Shown here: piece by piece, positions 8,543 through 18,540 of the stretch
Layout: each line of letters opens with the position of its first letter
Numbering within the stretch: the first letter of the stretch is position 1
Translations under genes and position numbers: made by a program
Notes under the pieces: generated by a model
Seen by the model: the letters and a program-made list of their open reading frames with translations, nothing else
The model's database searches: none
What the model was told of the DNA's origin: nothing
Source of the DNA: Dyadobacter sandarakinus
GTDB taxonomy: Bacteria > Bacteroidota > Bacteroidia > Cytophagales > Spirosomataceae
Length of the DNA stretch: 64,000 nt
Assembly: GCF_016894445.1 (NCBI RefSeq)
Contig: NZ_CP056775.1
Location: 2,358,001 to 2,422,000, forward strand
Reading direction: 5' to 3'

Positions 8543-10177
8543 TTAAAACTTCTCCTCAATCCACAAGGCAGCAAAGCATAGCATAAGCCAGGCAAACCAA
8601 AACCATCCCGGAATGGCTTGTCGGAATGTGCCGGCAACTTTTTGAACGGGTGAGTTTATTTTAAGGTCTGCACGATGATGCTCATAGTTCTGAACCAAAG
8701 CCGACATATCACTCACGCTCGTCCTGGCTCCGACAAAAACCTCCAAAGAGTCTCCCAAACTTGCCCAGCCTTCCTTTTCAGGAATATAAATGCCTTGCGC
8801 GGCCTGCGGGTTAATCAGGGATGAACGCATGAAGATCGTATCGCGATTCCAGCTGACCTGTTCAGGAAGTGTTTCAAAACCATTCAATTGAACGGAAGCA
8901 GGCGACCCTACCTGTACCGGCGATTCAACTTCTATATTCTTCGCCAGTGCGGGCCTGGTCACTACGAGTATGGCTTCCCAGATTTTGTCGTAAGTCAGGC
9001 TGTCTCCTGCCAGCTGCACGGGAAAGGTTTCGGCCAGCAAACTTGCACCTACCTTTCCAGTCGTCGTCTCAACCAGAACCGGGTACTGTGCCGCGCGTTC
9101 CTGATTGCCTGCTACTGAAAATTGGTAGGGTAATGCATTCAGCTCAGATGAAAGCCGGATCGTCTCTTCGTTTGAAATTTTCTCAGCCGCAAATTTTGTC
9201 CCGAGCGCGGCATTGATTACAGTAAGTTCAGCGGGAGGATTCGTCAGATTGATAAAGAGTACACTCTTGCCACTCGCAGCAGCCTTTTTCACGACCGGAT
9301 TTTTCGCATTGGCAGGATCGGTCACGATCAGGTCCGGTGTCATAGCTTTATTGATATTGATATCCGCTTTCAGATCCTTCGAAAGTACCGCATCATACCG
9401 CACCGAATGCCCGTTTTTCCCAAGCCAGCCTGCCAGGCTACGACTTTCAAAGTCAGGACTATTCAGTAAGAACTGCACGCTCAGCGGCTCGGCCGGGCGT
9501 GCAAAAAACCGGAGCGTATCCACAACTTTTTCACTCACCAGCAACTCCACAGCAGTTCGCCCCTGCACGAAAGCGGGAACTGAAAACCTGAAATCCTGCA
9601 TTCCAGCCTTCAAATCCAGGCTGTCCACCTTCCGGCTTCCATACTGCAATGCGATCCGCATATCACTGGCTGCGCTGATCCGGCCACGAACAACCTGCAT
9701 TTCTCCTTTCCGCAACACGCCTTTCCAATGCAGGTCACGTACAGACCCATCTCTGAAATAGGGCACCCACCGCACGGTCGGTGGTACGGGCAATCTCGCC
9801 ATTTTCCTTTTCAAATCCGGCCCGAAAGCCTGTCCCAGCATCACCAGCGTATCGACGGATGCATTTTCCAGATCTTCCATGGCAATCCGACCAGCAATGC
9901 TTAAACTATCCGCGACACGATCCGCGAATGTCGCAGGTACGTCGCCCCCCACCAGCAAAGCCGACCTGGATGCATGCGAGCGCAGCCAGTAAGGTTTTAG
10001 CATAAAGCCCAATACTGCAACCCAGAGCATCAAATTAAGTCCAAGACGCAGGACCGGCCTTTTTCCAAAACCCTTTCGAAAAACCAGCCACCAGAGCTGC
10101 ATGCCCAGCAATGCCAAAGCCAGCGCCAGCAATACCTGATTCAATAAGTTGGTCCAGTCAAAATCCAGATAGATCAT
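8543..10177 (-). CDS. Membrane protein, last gene of MoxR/Bat cluster
   Basis: About 544 residues. Two transmembrane helices at the N-terminus (about 8-30 and 40-60) and one at the C-terminus (W-F-W-F-A-W-L-M-L-C-F...) enclose a large periplasmic or cytoplasmic domain. Its middle part (about 250-340) has the alternating strands of a class I glutamine-amidotransferase-like fold, as seen in large proteins of Bat clusters, with no catalytic cysteine triad that I can identify. ATG at 10177 begins at the first membrane segment; the longer frame to 10276 would overlap the upstream gene by 83 bases and is rejected. The gap to the upstream gene is 16 bases. Function unknown; the position suggests it joins the MoxR/DUF58/BatA complex. 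Confidence 0.75.
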   Translation of the reverse strand: MIYLDFDWTNLLNQVLLALALALLGMQLWWLVFRKGFGKRPVLRLGLNLMLWVAVLGFMLKPYWLRSHASRSALLVGGDVPATFADRVADSLSIAGRIAMEDLENASVDTLVMLGQAFGPDLKRKMARLPVPPTVRWVPYFRDGSVRDLHWKGVLRKGEMQVVRGRISAASDMRIALQYGSRKVDSLDLKAGMQDFRFSVPAFVQGRTAVELLVSEKVVDTLRFFARPAEPLSVQFLLNSPDFESRSLAGWLGKNGHSVRYDAVLSKDLKADININKAMTPDLIVTDPANAKNPVVKKAAASGKSVLFINLTNPPAELTVINAALGTKFAAEKISNEETIRLSSELNALPYQFSVAGNQERAAQYPVLVETTTGKVGASLLAETFPVQLAGDSLTYDKIWEAILVVTRPALAKNIEVESPVQVGSPASVQLNGFETLPEQVSWNRDTIFMRSSLINPQAAQGIYIPEKEGWASLGDSLEVFVGARTSVSDMSALVQNYEHHRADLKINSPVQKVAGTFRQAIPGWFWFAWLMLCFAALWIEEKF

Positions 10178-10193
10178 TTTTTCAATTGGGAAA

Positions 10194-12371
10194 TCAGCGC
10201 AGCCTGCGCCGGAATGCGGCTTCAAGCTTTTGATCGCTGGAATAGGCCGGCCCGCTTTGCTGCGATTTGCCGGCATATCGGTAAAGTGCAGCTTTCAGCT
10301 CCCGGTTTTCTCCTGCTGACAGCGGACGTCCGCCCGCCAGCTTTTGCAGGGATGTAATGACGGGCCAGTTCTGCATTCCGCCATGCAACGGGCCACTGTC
10401 GATCAATCTTCCGCTCAGTAAGCCCGCGAGTTGCCGCATTTTTGAATGCCGGTTTTTGTCCGCTTTGGAGGGTTCCAGGTGACCCAGCATTTCACTTGCC
10501 AGCTGCTGCATGCGCTGATCTTTAAATATTTGTTCGGTAGACAACTCCTGGGAAAGGTCCTTCATTTCTCCTGTCAGACGCTTTTCCTGTTCCTTGATCG
10601 GAGGCGGATCGTAGCCGCTTTTTTTGACATACGCCCGTGCTTTTTGCTGGGCGGTTTTCAGGTATTCCAAAGCCTTATTTTCAAATGGAAGCGCTTTTTC
10701 GGGCTCGTACATCCGCAAATGCAGCTCCGACTGCCACATTTGTTCCAGTGCCATTTTCAACAGGCTGCGTGTCGATTGCTCGTAAAATGTATTCGTTTCC
10801 GCATCGTCATGCGCATGCGTGTACTGTTCCATGAGTGCTGCAAGCGGGTCCTCAGCCTCGCCGGCTTTATGCTCATTCCCATGATCATGCACGGGTTCTG
10901 CAATGCGCTGCTCGGCACCCTCGCCGCTGCCGTCGGAATGGTGGGTGAACGCATCCACCATATCGCCTTCCTCATGCTGCCCGCCGCCGATGCTGGTTTC
11001 AAACTCTTCGCCAAGGTATTGTCCGTACCGCAACCGCAGCACCTTCTGATCAAACCCGATTTCGTTTGAAGTGCTGTTAAACTCCTGTTTTGCAAGCTTT
11101 TTCCGCCGGGCAATCAGCTTTTCGGTATCAATGATAATCTGCCGCTGGCTGCGGAAATACTCCGGCACCAGGTTCACCGCCATCGTAGCCAGCTGTGATT
11201 CTTCAACCTGTGCAGTGTCCTTGTAAACCAGAAAGTAGGTGTCTGATTTGGAAAAGTTTGGCTCAGGCCGACGATTGTCTATGGCCGCCCAGTAATAATA
11301 CAGCTCGTCCCCAGGGGCAAAATTCAGCTCATCCAAATGGATTGACTTGGTGAAATTTGCAGATTTAAAGTTGACAGAAAGCGGAAACTTCACCTCCCGG
11401 AACTTCACATTTTCTCCTGCGCCTCTTGCTACCGTAGCCACAATAAATGCCTGACTCACCACGAAATCATCTGCTATTCTGGCGGATATTTTGAGTGTCT
11501 TTTCGTCTTTAAGCAAATGGTATTGATACAACTCCTTTGAAGCAGGCTCAATTTTTGGCGCCAGGTCCGGAATTGCTTCCAACCTGTAAAAATCAGACTG
11601 GTGAATCAGGGAATCTTTCCAGAATGCTTTGATGGAATACAAACCCGAGCCGGCCAATTTATCAGCGTATTCAAATGCGGCATGTTGCCATTTGAAAGGC
11701 ATTTCCTCGCCCCGACTATTTGCAAGACGGACCGTCACGTGTGCAGGTTGATCAAAATAAACGCGCCAGTGCAGGAGTGAACCAGCGATCGCTTTTACAT
11801 TTAAGTCTTCTGATTCGGACTCAGGAATTTTTGTATAGGATGGAGGCGATATGCGGATTTTCGCGGCTTGCAAAGAAGGCACCTCACCCTTCGATTTTGA
11901 TTTTATTTTTCCAGAAATTACCGAAATAATCTCTGGCGCATTATTCTGCTCATTTTTAAATTGAGGATAAACTGAATAAAATAAAACAGCAATTACTAAT
12001 AGAATTACATAGCCTTTTAAATGGCTGTAAATTCGATAAAAAGGAAAATCAGGTGACGTGTCAGCCAAACGTTGTAATTGTAATTGTTCGGCCATATTCA
12101 GATGTTCCTTATCTAATAAGTGAAGACTGTATTCCGTACCTTCGTTATAATGATGAATAAGCGAAATAGCCTTCTGCTTTTTATTCTGATAAACTTTGGT
12201 AAAGACCAGCGCAAGAACCAGGGCAGCTATACCAAATATTATGCTCAACATTTCTGATCCGAGTGCTTTACAGATCAGGTACACGGACATTGATAAAAAT
12301 ACACCGCATAACAAATCAGCCACCAGTAAATGACGGGAAACCGAGCGGACTAATCTTTTTAGTTCAAGCAT
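10194..12371 (-). CDS. Large membrane protein, DUF4175-like
   Basis: About 725 residues. Three hydrophobic helices lie within the first 140 residues. A long extracytoplasmic part follows with Ig-like beta strands (about 180-390), then a charged helical C-terminal third rich in Glu, Gln, Lys and His (a stretch near 500 has several His residues). This layout resembles the DUF4175-type proteins found beside MoxR and BatA genes. ATG at 12371 overlaps the BatA stop by 8 bases (ATGCTTGA), the usual sign of coupling; the longer frame start at 12398 is rejected. No catalytic motif is seen. Function unknown. Confidence 0.72.
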   Translation of the reverse strand: MLELKRLVRSVSRHLLVADLLCGVFLSMSVYLICKALGSEMLSIIFGIAALVLALVFTKVYQNKKQKAISLIHHYNEGTEYSLHLLDKEHLNMAEQLQLQRLADTSPDFPFYRIYSHLKGYVILLVIAVLFYSVYPQFKNEQNNAPEIISVISGKIKSKSKGEVPSLQAAKIRISPPSYTKIPESESEDLNVKAIAGSLLHWRVYFDQPAHVTVRLANSRGEEMPFKWQHAAFEYADKLAGSGLYSIKAFWKDSLIHQSDFYRLEAIPDLAPKIEPASKELYQYHLLKDEKTLKISARIADDFVVSQAFIVATVARGAGENVKFREVKFPLSVNFKSANFTKSIHLDELNFAPGDELYYYWAAIDNRRPEPNFSKSDTYFLVYKDTAQVEESQLATMAVNLVPEYFRSQRQIIIDTEKLIARRKKLAKQEFNSTSNEIGFDQKVLRLRYGQYLGEEFETSIGGGQHEEGDMVDAFTHHSDGSGEGAEQRIAEPVHDHGNEHKAGEAEDPLAALMEQYTHAHDDAETNTFYEQSTRSLLKMALEQMWQSELHLRMYEPEKALPFENKALEYLKTAQQKARAYVKKSGYDPPPIKEQEKRLTGEMKDLSQELSTEQIFKDQRMQQLASEMLGHLEPSKADKNRHSKMRQLAGLLSGRLIDSGPLHGGMQNWPVITSLQKLAGGRPLSAGENRELKAALYRYAGKSQQSGPAYSSDQKLEAAFRRRLR

Positions 12372-13485
12372 AGGCCGCAGCATTTTTGCGCAGGGCAAGC
12401 CAGCGTTCCACGATAAGCAGTATTAAAAACGGCAGGAATAACCACTTCGTAAACGCGTCCGCTTCTTCGCTGCGGGATTCGGCAACCTGCCTGAAACGGC
12501 TTCGGATCTGCTGTGTACTGGCCTGCATGGTCCGTTTGTCAAAGTGTTCATGCGAAATCAGCAATTCGCCCAGCCACTCCGGCAGCCGGCCCGTTTTCAC
12601 CAGATCAGAAGTTTCAAAAAGGAGTGAATCGGGAAGAAAGTGAATATTTTGTTGTAAACCAACCCGTGCATTCCAGCCGGAAATAACATATTCTGATTTG
12701 CTGTTTATCGCGGATGGAAGCGAATCAGATAGAATAAAATCGTAAGTTTTATTTGCATTTGATACGGTATCAATTTTTAATTGAACAGAAAAAACTTCAC
12801 TGAATGCATTCCATGCTGCAAATACAGTTTGTTGTTCTCGGCTATTTTTATAGTTGACCAGAATTTCAGGGCTTAGCTTACGATCAGCAAACATTTCTCT
12901 TAATTCTGGAAATCTGACTTTTTTATTTCTATCAAATAACCACAATTCAAATGGTGCCTGTGTAATAATCTGAGGTCCCATCAGAATGCTTTGATCATTG
13001 GTTAAATAAAACCTTAGGCTATCCTGTGAAGTAACCTCCTCATTGATTATTTGCTGCAAATACGATTGTGTATTTTGTACAGAGGGTAAATCTGTAAGCG
13101 TTTCTATTTTTTTCGAATCGGGCGTAATCCAAATCATCTTTTCTCCCTTACGCATTGCATTTTCCAGCTCAAAACGAAAGTTGCTGACCAAATCTGCATC
13201 GGGTTCAACCAAATGAACTATCTGTTTCGCCTGTTGATTTCGTGCACTTTGAAGAAATGGTTTGGCAAGAATAAGACTGATCAGGATAATCAGTAAACAG
13301 CGGATCAGCAGGAGCAATATCTGGTGAAGCCGCAGTCCGCGATGCTGCAAAGCAACTTTTTCATTCAGCCAGCGCGATGCAGCCCAGGGCAGCGGCTGCG
13401 CTTTTTTCTGATGCCATAAATGGATCAAAACAGGTAGTGCAACTCCCATAATACCCCAAAGCCAGCCCGGTTGCAAAAACTCCAT
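12364..13485 (-). CDS. BatA-type (aerotolerance N-terminal domain) membrane protein
   Basis: About 373 residues. It opens with the BatA N-terminal signature (F-L-Q-P-G-W-L-W-G...P-V-L-I-H-L-W-H), then a second helix near 60-80 and a C-terminal helix near 350. The central part looks like a VWA-type fold, but the D-x-S-x-S metal-site signature is not visible, so metal binding is unsupported. The start ATG shares one base with the stop of the DUF58 gene (TAATG). BatA-type proteins act with MoxR ATPases and DUF58 proteins at the inner membrane. The coding sequence is noticeably more AT-rich in its middle than its neighbours. Confidence 0.82.
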   Translation of the reverse strand: MEFLQPGWLWGIMGVALPVLIHLWHQKKAQPLPWAASRWLNEKVALQHRGLRLHQILLLLIRCLLIILISLILAKPFLQSARNQQAKQIVHLVEPDADLVSNFRFELENAMRKGEKMIWITPDSKKIETLTDLPSVQNTQSYLQQIINEEVTSQDSLRFYLTNDQSILMGPQIITQAPFELWLFDRNKKVRFPELREMFADRKLSPEILVNYKNSREQQTVFAAWNAFSEVFSVQLKIDTVSNANKTYDFILSDSLPSAINSKSEYVISGWNARVGLQQNIHFLPDSLLFETSDLVKTGRLPEWLGELLISHEHFDKRTMQASTQQIRSRFRQVAESRSEEADAFTKWLFLPFLILLIVERWLALRKNAAAYA

Positions 13486-14381
13486 TACCCTTTTCTTTTG
13501 GTCAAAAATGCTTCTAATACCATGCCGATTGGCTCATTTAAGTTAACCCTGATCAGCTGCACATGCGGGATTTGTAATGCTTCCTTCAAATTCGCCAGGT
13601 ATTTCGTCATTGAATCACGGAATGCATTCCGCACAGAGGCCGCATCCAGCTCTATTTCCCGGCCACTTTCCAGGTCTTTAAACCGGTACAATCCAGTAAG
13701 ATTAAAATTTGACTCCTGTTCTCCCAGAATTTGAAAAATGATAACCTCACGGAATGGATTCGCCAGAGAACGGATCAATGCAAGCCACTCATCGTCCGTT
13801 TGCAGCAAGTCTCCTGCAAAAATCAGCTTCTCCTTTGTTTTGGTTTGCAGCTCGGAAAATTTCAGATGGGGCGGCGATTGCCAGGTGCCGCTCGCCTCCG
13901 CTTTTTCCAGACTGACCAGTATTTTTTGAAATGCCTGTCTCCCTGATGAGGCAGCGCCTGCCGCACTCAACGTTTGCACCCGGCCGTTTTTCAATCCATA
14001 CAAACTCATCTGGTCATTCTGAATATAGCCCAGGTAAGCCAGCGAAGCGAGCAGGATTTGACTGTATTGCAACCGGCTTACACCATTTTCCGCATAATTC
14101 ATCGAGCCGGACAGGTCCAGTAAAAACCGGATTTGCGTGTCACTTTCGGTGGAAGATTCGCGTACCAGATGTTTGTCGGTTCGTGCAAAAAGCTTCCAGT
14201 CGATCCGCTTGGGATCGTCACCGGGCTGGTAGTGCCGGTACTGCTCAAACTCAATCCCGATGCCCGACCGCTTGCTGGCATGAATGCCCAGCATCAGCTC
14301 CTCGCTCACGAGCTTTCCGACCAGTTGCAGGTTTTTGAGCTTGATCAGGTTGGAGGCTAAGAGGCCTGTTTGTACTGACAT
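13485..14381 (-). CDS. DUF58 domain protein, VWA-like
   Basis: About 298 residues. The DUF58 hallmark appears at residues 40-75: I-E-F-E-Q-Y-R-H-Y-Q-P-G-D-D-P-K-R-I-D-W-K. A VWA-like metal site D-L-S-G-S-M follows near residue 90. DUF58 proteins form a membrane-associated partner of MoxR AAA+ ATPases. There are no transmembrane helices in this short form. ATG at 14381 overlaps the MoxR stop by one base (TGATG); the TTG at 14384 is a possible alternative. Co-transcription with MoxR, BatA and the two membrane proteins is strongly indicated by the one- to eight-base overlaps. Confidence 0.9.
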   Translation of the reverse strand: MSVQTGLLASNLIKLKNLQLVGKLVSEELMLGIHASKRSGIGIEFEQYRHYQPGDDPKRIDWKLFARTDKHLVRESSTESDTQIRFLLDLSGSMNYAENGVSRLQYSQILLASLAYLGYIQNDQMSLYGLKNGRVQTLSAAGAASSGRQAFQKILVSLEKAEASGTWQSPPHLKFSELQTKTKEKLIFAGDLLQTDDEWLALIRSLANPFREVIIFQILGEQESNFNLTGLYRFKDLESGREIELDAASVRNAFRDSMTKYLANLKEALQIPHVQLIRVNLNEPIGMVLEAFLTKRKG

Positions 14382-15370
14382 CAATTGATGGGTCCCAGGT
14401 CCGACAACAACATTTCAATGGCCTGGTCGGCTGTGATGTTCTCCGCTTCAGCCCGAAAGTTCATGGCAATGCGGTGGCGCAGGATCGGGAATGCCAGCGT
14501 ACGGATATCTTCCGGTACCACCGAAAAACGGCCGTTCAAAACCGCCCGCGCCTTTGCACAAAGCACGAGCGCCTGCCCCGCCCGCGGACCAGCGCCCCAG
14601 TCGCACCATTCCCGGATAAACTCCGAGGGGCTCGTCTGCGGCCGCGATCCGCGCACCAGCTTGTTGATCCACACGATCAGTTCATCGCTGATATGTACCT
14701 CCCGCACCAGGCTCTGTATCTCTACCATATCGGTATCCGACAAGATCCGCTCAACTTTCGCGCGGAATGTCCCGGTCGTGCCTTTCAGCACTTCCAGCTC
14801 TTCATGTTCCTCCGGGTAACTCAGCTTGATATACAGCAAAAACCGGTCGAGCTGCGCCTCGGGCAGCGGATAAGTTCCGGCTTGCTCGATGGGGTTCTGC
14901 GTGGCGATGATCAGGAATGGATTCGGCAGCTCATAGTTGGTGCCGCCGTACGTGACACTTTTTTCCTGCATGGCTTCCAATAAGGCAGCCTGCGTCTTAG
15001 GTGGCGTACGGTTAATTTCGTCGGCCAATACTACATTTGCAAAGATGGGTCCACGGTTGAATTTAAAAAACTTTTTGCCGGTCTCATGATCCTCTTCCAG
15101 TATCTCCGTACCCACAATATCCCCCGGCATCAGGTCGGGTGTAAACTGCACGCGCTTGAAACTCATGTGCAGCGCTTCTGACATGGTTTTCACCATTAAC
15201 GTCTTCGCCAGTCCAGGCACCCCCTCCAACAAACAATGCCCCGACGCCATCAAAGAAATCAGTATCTCATCAATCGCCTCCGTCTGCCCCACAATAACTT
15301 TGGCAATTTCCTTTTTCAGCAGCGGAAGCTTGGCAACGAGCGATTTATAGTGTTCTGGTGAAGTGTTCAA
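14381..15370 (-). CDS. MoxR-family AAA+ ATPase
   Basis: About 329 residues, the usual MoxR length. It has Walker A G-V-P-G-L-A-K-T, Walker B V-L-A-D-E-I-N-R-T-P-P-K-T-Q, sensor 1 A-T-Q-N-P-I-E and the arginine-containing P-E-A-Q-L-D-R-F box. MoxR ATPases act as chaperones that remodel or activate protein complexes together with VWA partners. It begins with TTG at 15370; no ATG lies between the upstream repeats and the ATPase core. It is the first gene of a five-gene coupled operon, but the 1.2 kb in front of it is a repeat array and no promoter could be recognised there. Confidence 0.92.
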   Translation of the reverse strand: MNTSPEHYKSLVAKLPLLKKEIAKVIVGQTEAIDEILISLMASGHCLLEGVPGLAKTLMVKTMSEALHMSFKRVQFTPDLMPGDIVGTEILEEDHETGKKFFKFNRGPIFANVVLADEINRTPPKTQAALLEAMQEKSVTYGGTNYELPNPFLIIATQNPIEQAGTYPLPEAQLDRFLLYIKLSYPEEHEELEVLKGTTGTFRAKVERILSDTDMVEIQSLVREVHISDELIVWINKLVRGSRPQTSPSEFIREWCDWGAGPRAGQALVLCAKARAVLNGRFSVVPEDIRTLAFPILRHRIAMNFRAEAENITADQAIEMLLSDLGPIN

Positions 15371-16571
15371 TTTTGAATGATTGAATGACTGAATGATTGA
15401 ATGACTGAATTACTGAATATTTGTCAAGTTGTTGCTTCTCAACTTGTCACCCTGAGCGGAGTCGAAGGGTCCCGGGCGACCATGTTTGCTGTTGGTTTGG
15501 TTGGCTTGCCACGGTGGCCCTTCGAGCGCCTGGCCTGCCGCATCTGCCCTTCGACTCCGCTCAGGGTGACAAGGGCATTAAACTTCACCTGACAACCCCT
15601 AACAATAAATGACCACCAATGACCACCAATGACACCCCCTGCCCTTCGACTGCCTGGTCTGCCGTGCTTCCCCTTCGACCACCTGGCTGCCGCATCTGCC
15701 CTTCGACTCCGCTCAGGGTGACAAGGGCATTAAACTTCACCTGACAACCCCTAACAATAAATGACCACCAATGACCACCAATGACACCCCCTGCCCTTCG
15801 ACTGCCTGGTCTGCCGTGCTTCCCCTTCGACCACCTGGCTGCCGCATCTGCCCTTCGACTCCGCTCAGGGTGACAAGGGCATTAAACTTCACCTGACAAC
15901 CCCTAACAATAAATGACCACAAATGACCACAAATGACGCCCCTGGCCTTTCGACTGCCTGGTCTGCCGTGCTTCCCCTTCCAACGCCTGGCCTGCCGCAT
16001 CTGCCCTTCGACTCCGCTCAGGGTGACAAGGGCATTAAACTTCACTTAACAACCCCTAACAATAAATGACCACCAATGACCACCAATGACACCCCCCTGC
16101 CCTTCGAGTGCCTGGCCTTTGATGCTTCTTCTTCCAACGCCTGGCTGCCGCATCTGCCCTTCGACTCCGCTCAGGGTGACAAGGGCATTAAACTTCACCT
16201 GACAACCCTTCACAATAAATGACCACAAATGACCACCAATGACACCCCCTGCCCTTCGACTGCCTGGCCTGTGTTGCTTCCCCTTCGACCACCTGGCTGC
16301 CGCATCTGCCCTTCGACTCCGCTCAGGGTGACAAGGGCATTATATTACCCCTGACAACACCTGACCACCAATGACGCCCTCTGCCCCTTTGACTGCTTGG
16401 TCTGCCGTGCTTCCCTTTCGACCACCTGGGCGCCGCATCTGCCCTTCGACTCCGCTCAGGGTGACAAAGACATTATATTACCCCTGACAATACCTGACAA
16501 TACCTGACCACCCCTGACCACAAATGACAATAAATGACCACCAATGACCAATGACTCCTTCCCTTCCCTCC
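15371..16571. repeat. Tandem repeat array, about 152-bp unit, seven copies
   Basis: The 1.2 kb between MoxR and the DUF4159 gene is built of repeats. A 20-base core beginning CCCTTCGACTCC and ending CTCAGGG occurs in direct orientation at 15547, 15699, 15851, 16004, 16157, 16309 and 16442, with periods of 152, 152, 153, 153, 152 and 133 bases, and once inverted at 15450-15469. Between cores are stretches of the nonamer-like TGACCACCAA and ATGACC repeats. A TGAATGA-type heptad run sits at 15371-15420 directly before MoxR. Frames within it are translations of the repeat and are not genes. Confidence 0.9.
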
Positions 16572-17189
16572 TCACCCCATCAAAGCATAAACCACCACAT
16601 TCACCCCAAACCTTGTATTATCCACGGCCAGAAACCGCTTGTTCCGGAAGTCGTAGTCCCATTCACAGCCGTAATCCTTGTTGCTGTACAGTACTCCAAT
16701 GCGCCCGTTGATCGTAATCGCTTTGAGGTAGTCGTGGACGAGATCGTCGCCCCAGCCGTTCAGCTCGAAGGAGGTGGTGGGTGGGCCGTCTTCGAATTTG
16801 AAGAAGGAATGGTAAATGGGATGGTTATTGGGAATTTTTTGCAGGGCTTTGGGGCCGAAGGTGCGCTCCATTTCCTGCTCGAAGGATTTGGCAAACAGGC
16901 CGTCAATGTCGTGGTTGCAGTCGTCGACGAAGACAAAGCCGCCGTTTTCCACATACCTTTTAAAATGGTCGCGCTCCTGGCTTGAAAATTCGACCAGCTT
17001 GTGTCCGCTCAGGTAACAGAACGGACTTTTAAAAATCTCGTTGCTGATGAGCTGGACGATTTTCTCCTTCTCGTCGATCGGGATCGTGGTATACTCAACC
17101 AGCGAATGCAGCAAATTGGACGGCATGCGCTGGTCGGTATCCCAGTTTCCCGATGTGTATTGAATTCGTGTAAAAAAAAATGGCCTCAA
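16572..17189 (-). CDS. DUF4159 domain protein
   Basis: About 205 residues matching the DUF4159 family: R-I-Q-Y-T-S-G-N-W-D-T-D near the start, G-G-F-V-F-V-D-D-C in the middle, H-P-I-Y-H-S-F-F-K-F near 145, and the final N-V-V-V-Y-A-L-M-G. The family is associated with MoxR/DUF58/Bat operons and is often exported; this copy has no evident signal peptide. It starts with TTG at 17189, only two bases after the stop of the upstream pmbA gene (TAG-TA-TTG), so it is translationally coupled to pmbA. Function unknown. Confidence 0.82.
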   Translation of the reverse strand: MRPFFFTRIQYTSGNWDTDQRMPSNLLHSLVEYTTIPIDEKEKIVQLISNEIFKSPFCYLSGHKLVEFSSQERDHFKRYVENGGFVFVDDCNHDIDGLFAKSFEQEMERTFGPKALQKIPNNHPIYHSFFKFEDGPPTTSFELNGWGDDLVHDYLKAITINGRIGVLYSNKDYGCEWDYDFRNKRFLAVDNTRFGVNVVVYALMG

Positions 17190-17191
17190 TA

Positions 17192-18529
17192 CTAGACTGC
17201 GTCGGACAGTGATGAAAAGGTGAATTCCCTGATTTTCATCGGCGGTATCAGATAATTCCGATCGGATTCAGTACTCACCACACGCTCGGGTTTGCCCAGC
17301 GTTTCGAGGTTATTGAGCATGATGACCGGACTTTCGTTGAAGCGGAAGTTTTTGATCGGATATTTGATTACCCCATTCTCAATATAAAATGTACCGTCGC
17401 GGGTAAGTCCGGTTTGCAGCAAAGTTTGCGGGTCTACCTCGCGGATGTACCACAACTTCGTCACCAGAATACCCTGCTTGGTAGACTTGATCATTTCTTC
17501 CAAAGTGGCAGTTCCACCGTCCATGATTACATTGCTGGGAAAAGGGACCGGTTTTACATTATTCTTTTGCGCCCAGTATCTCGAATAGAACATATTCTTT
17601 ACCACGCCTTTCTCAATCAGGCTCATTTTGTTGATCGGCTGCCCGTCGCCCGACCAGGGTGAAGAAGGCAGATCCGGGTTGGCAGGATCGGTGTAAATGT
17701 TGACGCGCTCGTCCACGATCTTCTCGCCCAGCTTGGTTTTGCCGCCCGGCTTGCTCAGGAAAGAGCGGCCCTCGTCGGCACTGCGGGCATCCATGCTGAA
17801 AAAGATATTTTCCAGCAGAACCACCGCGGCAGTGGGTTCAAGAATCACGGTGTATTTGCCTGGCTCCAAAGCTCTTGCCCCTACCGAACCTTTGGATTTA
17901 ATGATGGCTACATTGGTTGCAGCGGCGGTATCAAGCTTATTGACATCACTGTAACCCCGCGCCACGTAGCCCGAACCCTTTCCGTCCTCGGTACGCACAG
18001 TCAGCGAAAAATTCACATTGGTGCTTGGGTAGTATGCAAACAAACCTTTGGAGTTCATCATCGCGCGGTAGCCTTTCTGGTTTTCGAGAAAACCGGCGGC
18101 TGTGAGGTTCTGGGCGCGGGTAAGTTCGAGGCTTTTTGCAACCGCATTGGCGCGAACATCCGGGTTAATCGCCGCAGTTGAGTCAAAAAATCCGTTGGAT
18201 TTTCCATAAGTCTGCGGGCCTAGTACCCCTACATATTCCGGATTTTCAGGAGCGAGCTGTGCCAGCTCTTCAGCGCGGCGGACGCACTTTTCAATGGCCT
18301 CGTCGCTGAATTCGTCGACGGTCGCCACACCCACTTTTTTCCCAAAAGCCGACTGGACTTCCAGGTTCTGGTTAATCAGCGCGCCGCTGGTCGAGACTTC
18401 ATTTCTTGCATAACGAATATTACCCCGCTCCTCACCCATAATATTCACCTCACATTCATCTGCCTTGGAATATTTAAGCACCTTTTGCAGCAGTGCCTTT
18501 GCTTCGGATTCTGTTAGTATGATTGGCAT
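17192..18529 (-). CDS. PmbA/TldE-type subunit (TldD/PmbA family), copy 1
   Basis: About 445 residues, near the usual PmbA length. It has the N-terminal modular alpha/beta domain (K-A-D-E-C-E-V-N-I, R-N-I-R-Y-A-R-N), the conserved G-K-Y-T-V-I-L-E-P-T-A, M-D-A-R-S-A-D-E-G-R-S-F and the C-terminal S-P-V-I-M-L-N-N-L region. There is no HExxxH, as expected for the non-metal partner of TldD. In characterised systems TldD and TldE form a heterodimeric protease that degrades peptides and matures leader peptides. It lies directly upstream of DUF4159; a 196-base repeat-filled gap separates it from the tldD copy 1 stop. Confidence 0.9.
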   Translation of the reverse strand: MPIILTESEAKALLQKVLKYSKADECEVNIMGEERGNIRYARNEVSTSGALINQNLEVQSAFGKKVGVATVDEFSDEAIEKCVRRAEELAQLAPENPEYVGVLGPQTYGKSNGFFDSTAAINPDVRANAVAKSLELTRAQNLTAAGFLENQKGYRAMMNSKGLFAYYPSTNVNFSLTVRTEDGKGSGYVARGYSDVNKLDTAAATNVAIIKSKGSVGARALEPGKYTVILEPTAAVVLLENIFFSMDARSADEGRSFLSKPGGKTKLGEKIVDERVNIYTDPANPDLPSSPWSGDGQPINKMSLIEKGVVKNMFYSRYWAQKNNVKPVPFPSNVIMDGGTATLEEMIKSTKQGILVTKLWYIREVDPQTLLQTGLTRDGTFYIENGVIKYPIKNFRFNESPVIMLNNLETLGKPERVVSTESDRNYLIPPMKIREFTFSSLSDAV

Positions 18530-18540
18530 ATTGTTTCAGT

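Noticed and set aside
15737..16228. Two frames rich in repeated segments within the array
   Set aside because: They are translations of the 152-bp repeat unit, differ only by the repeat and have no independent start signal.
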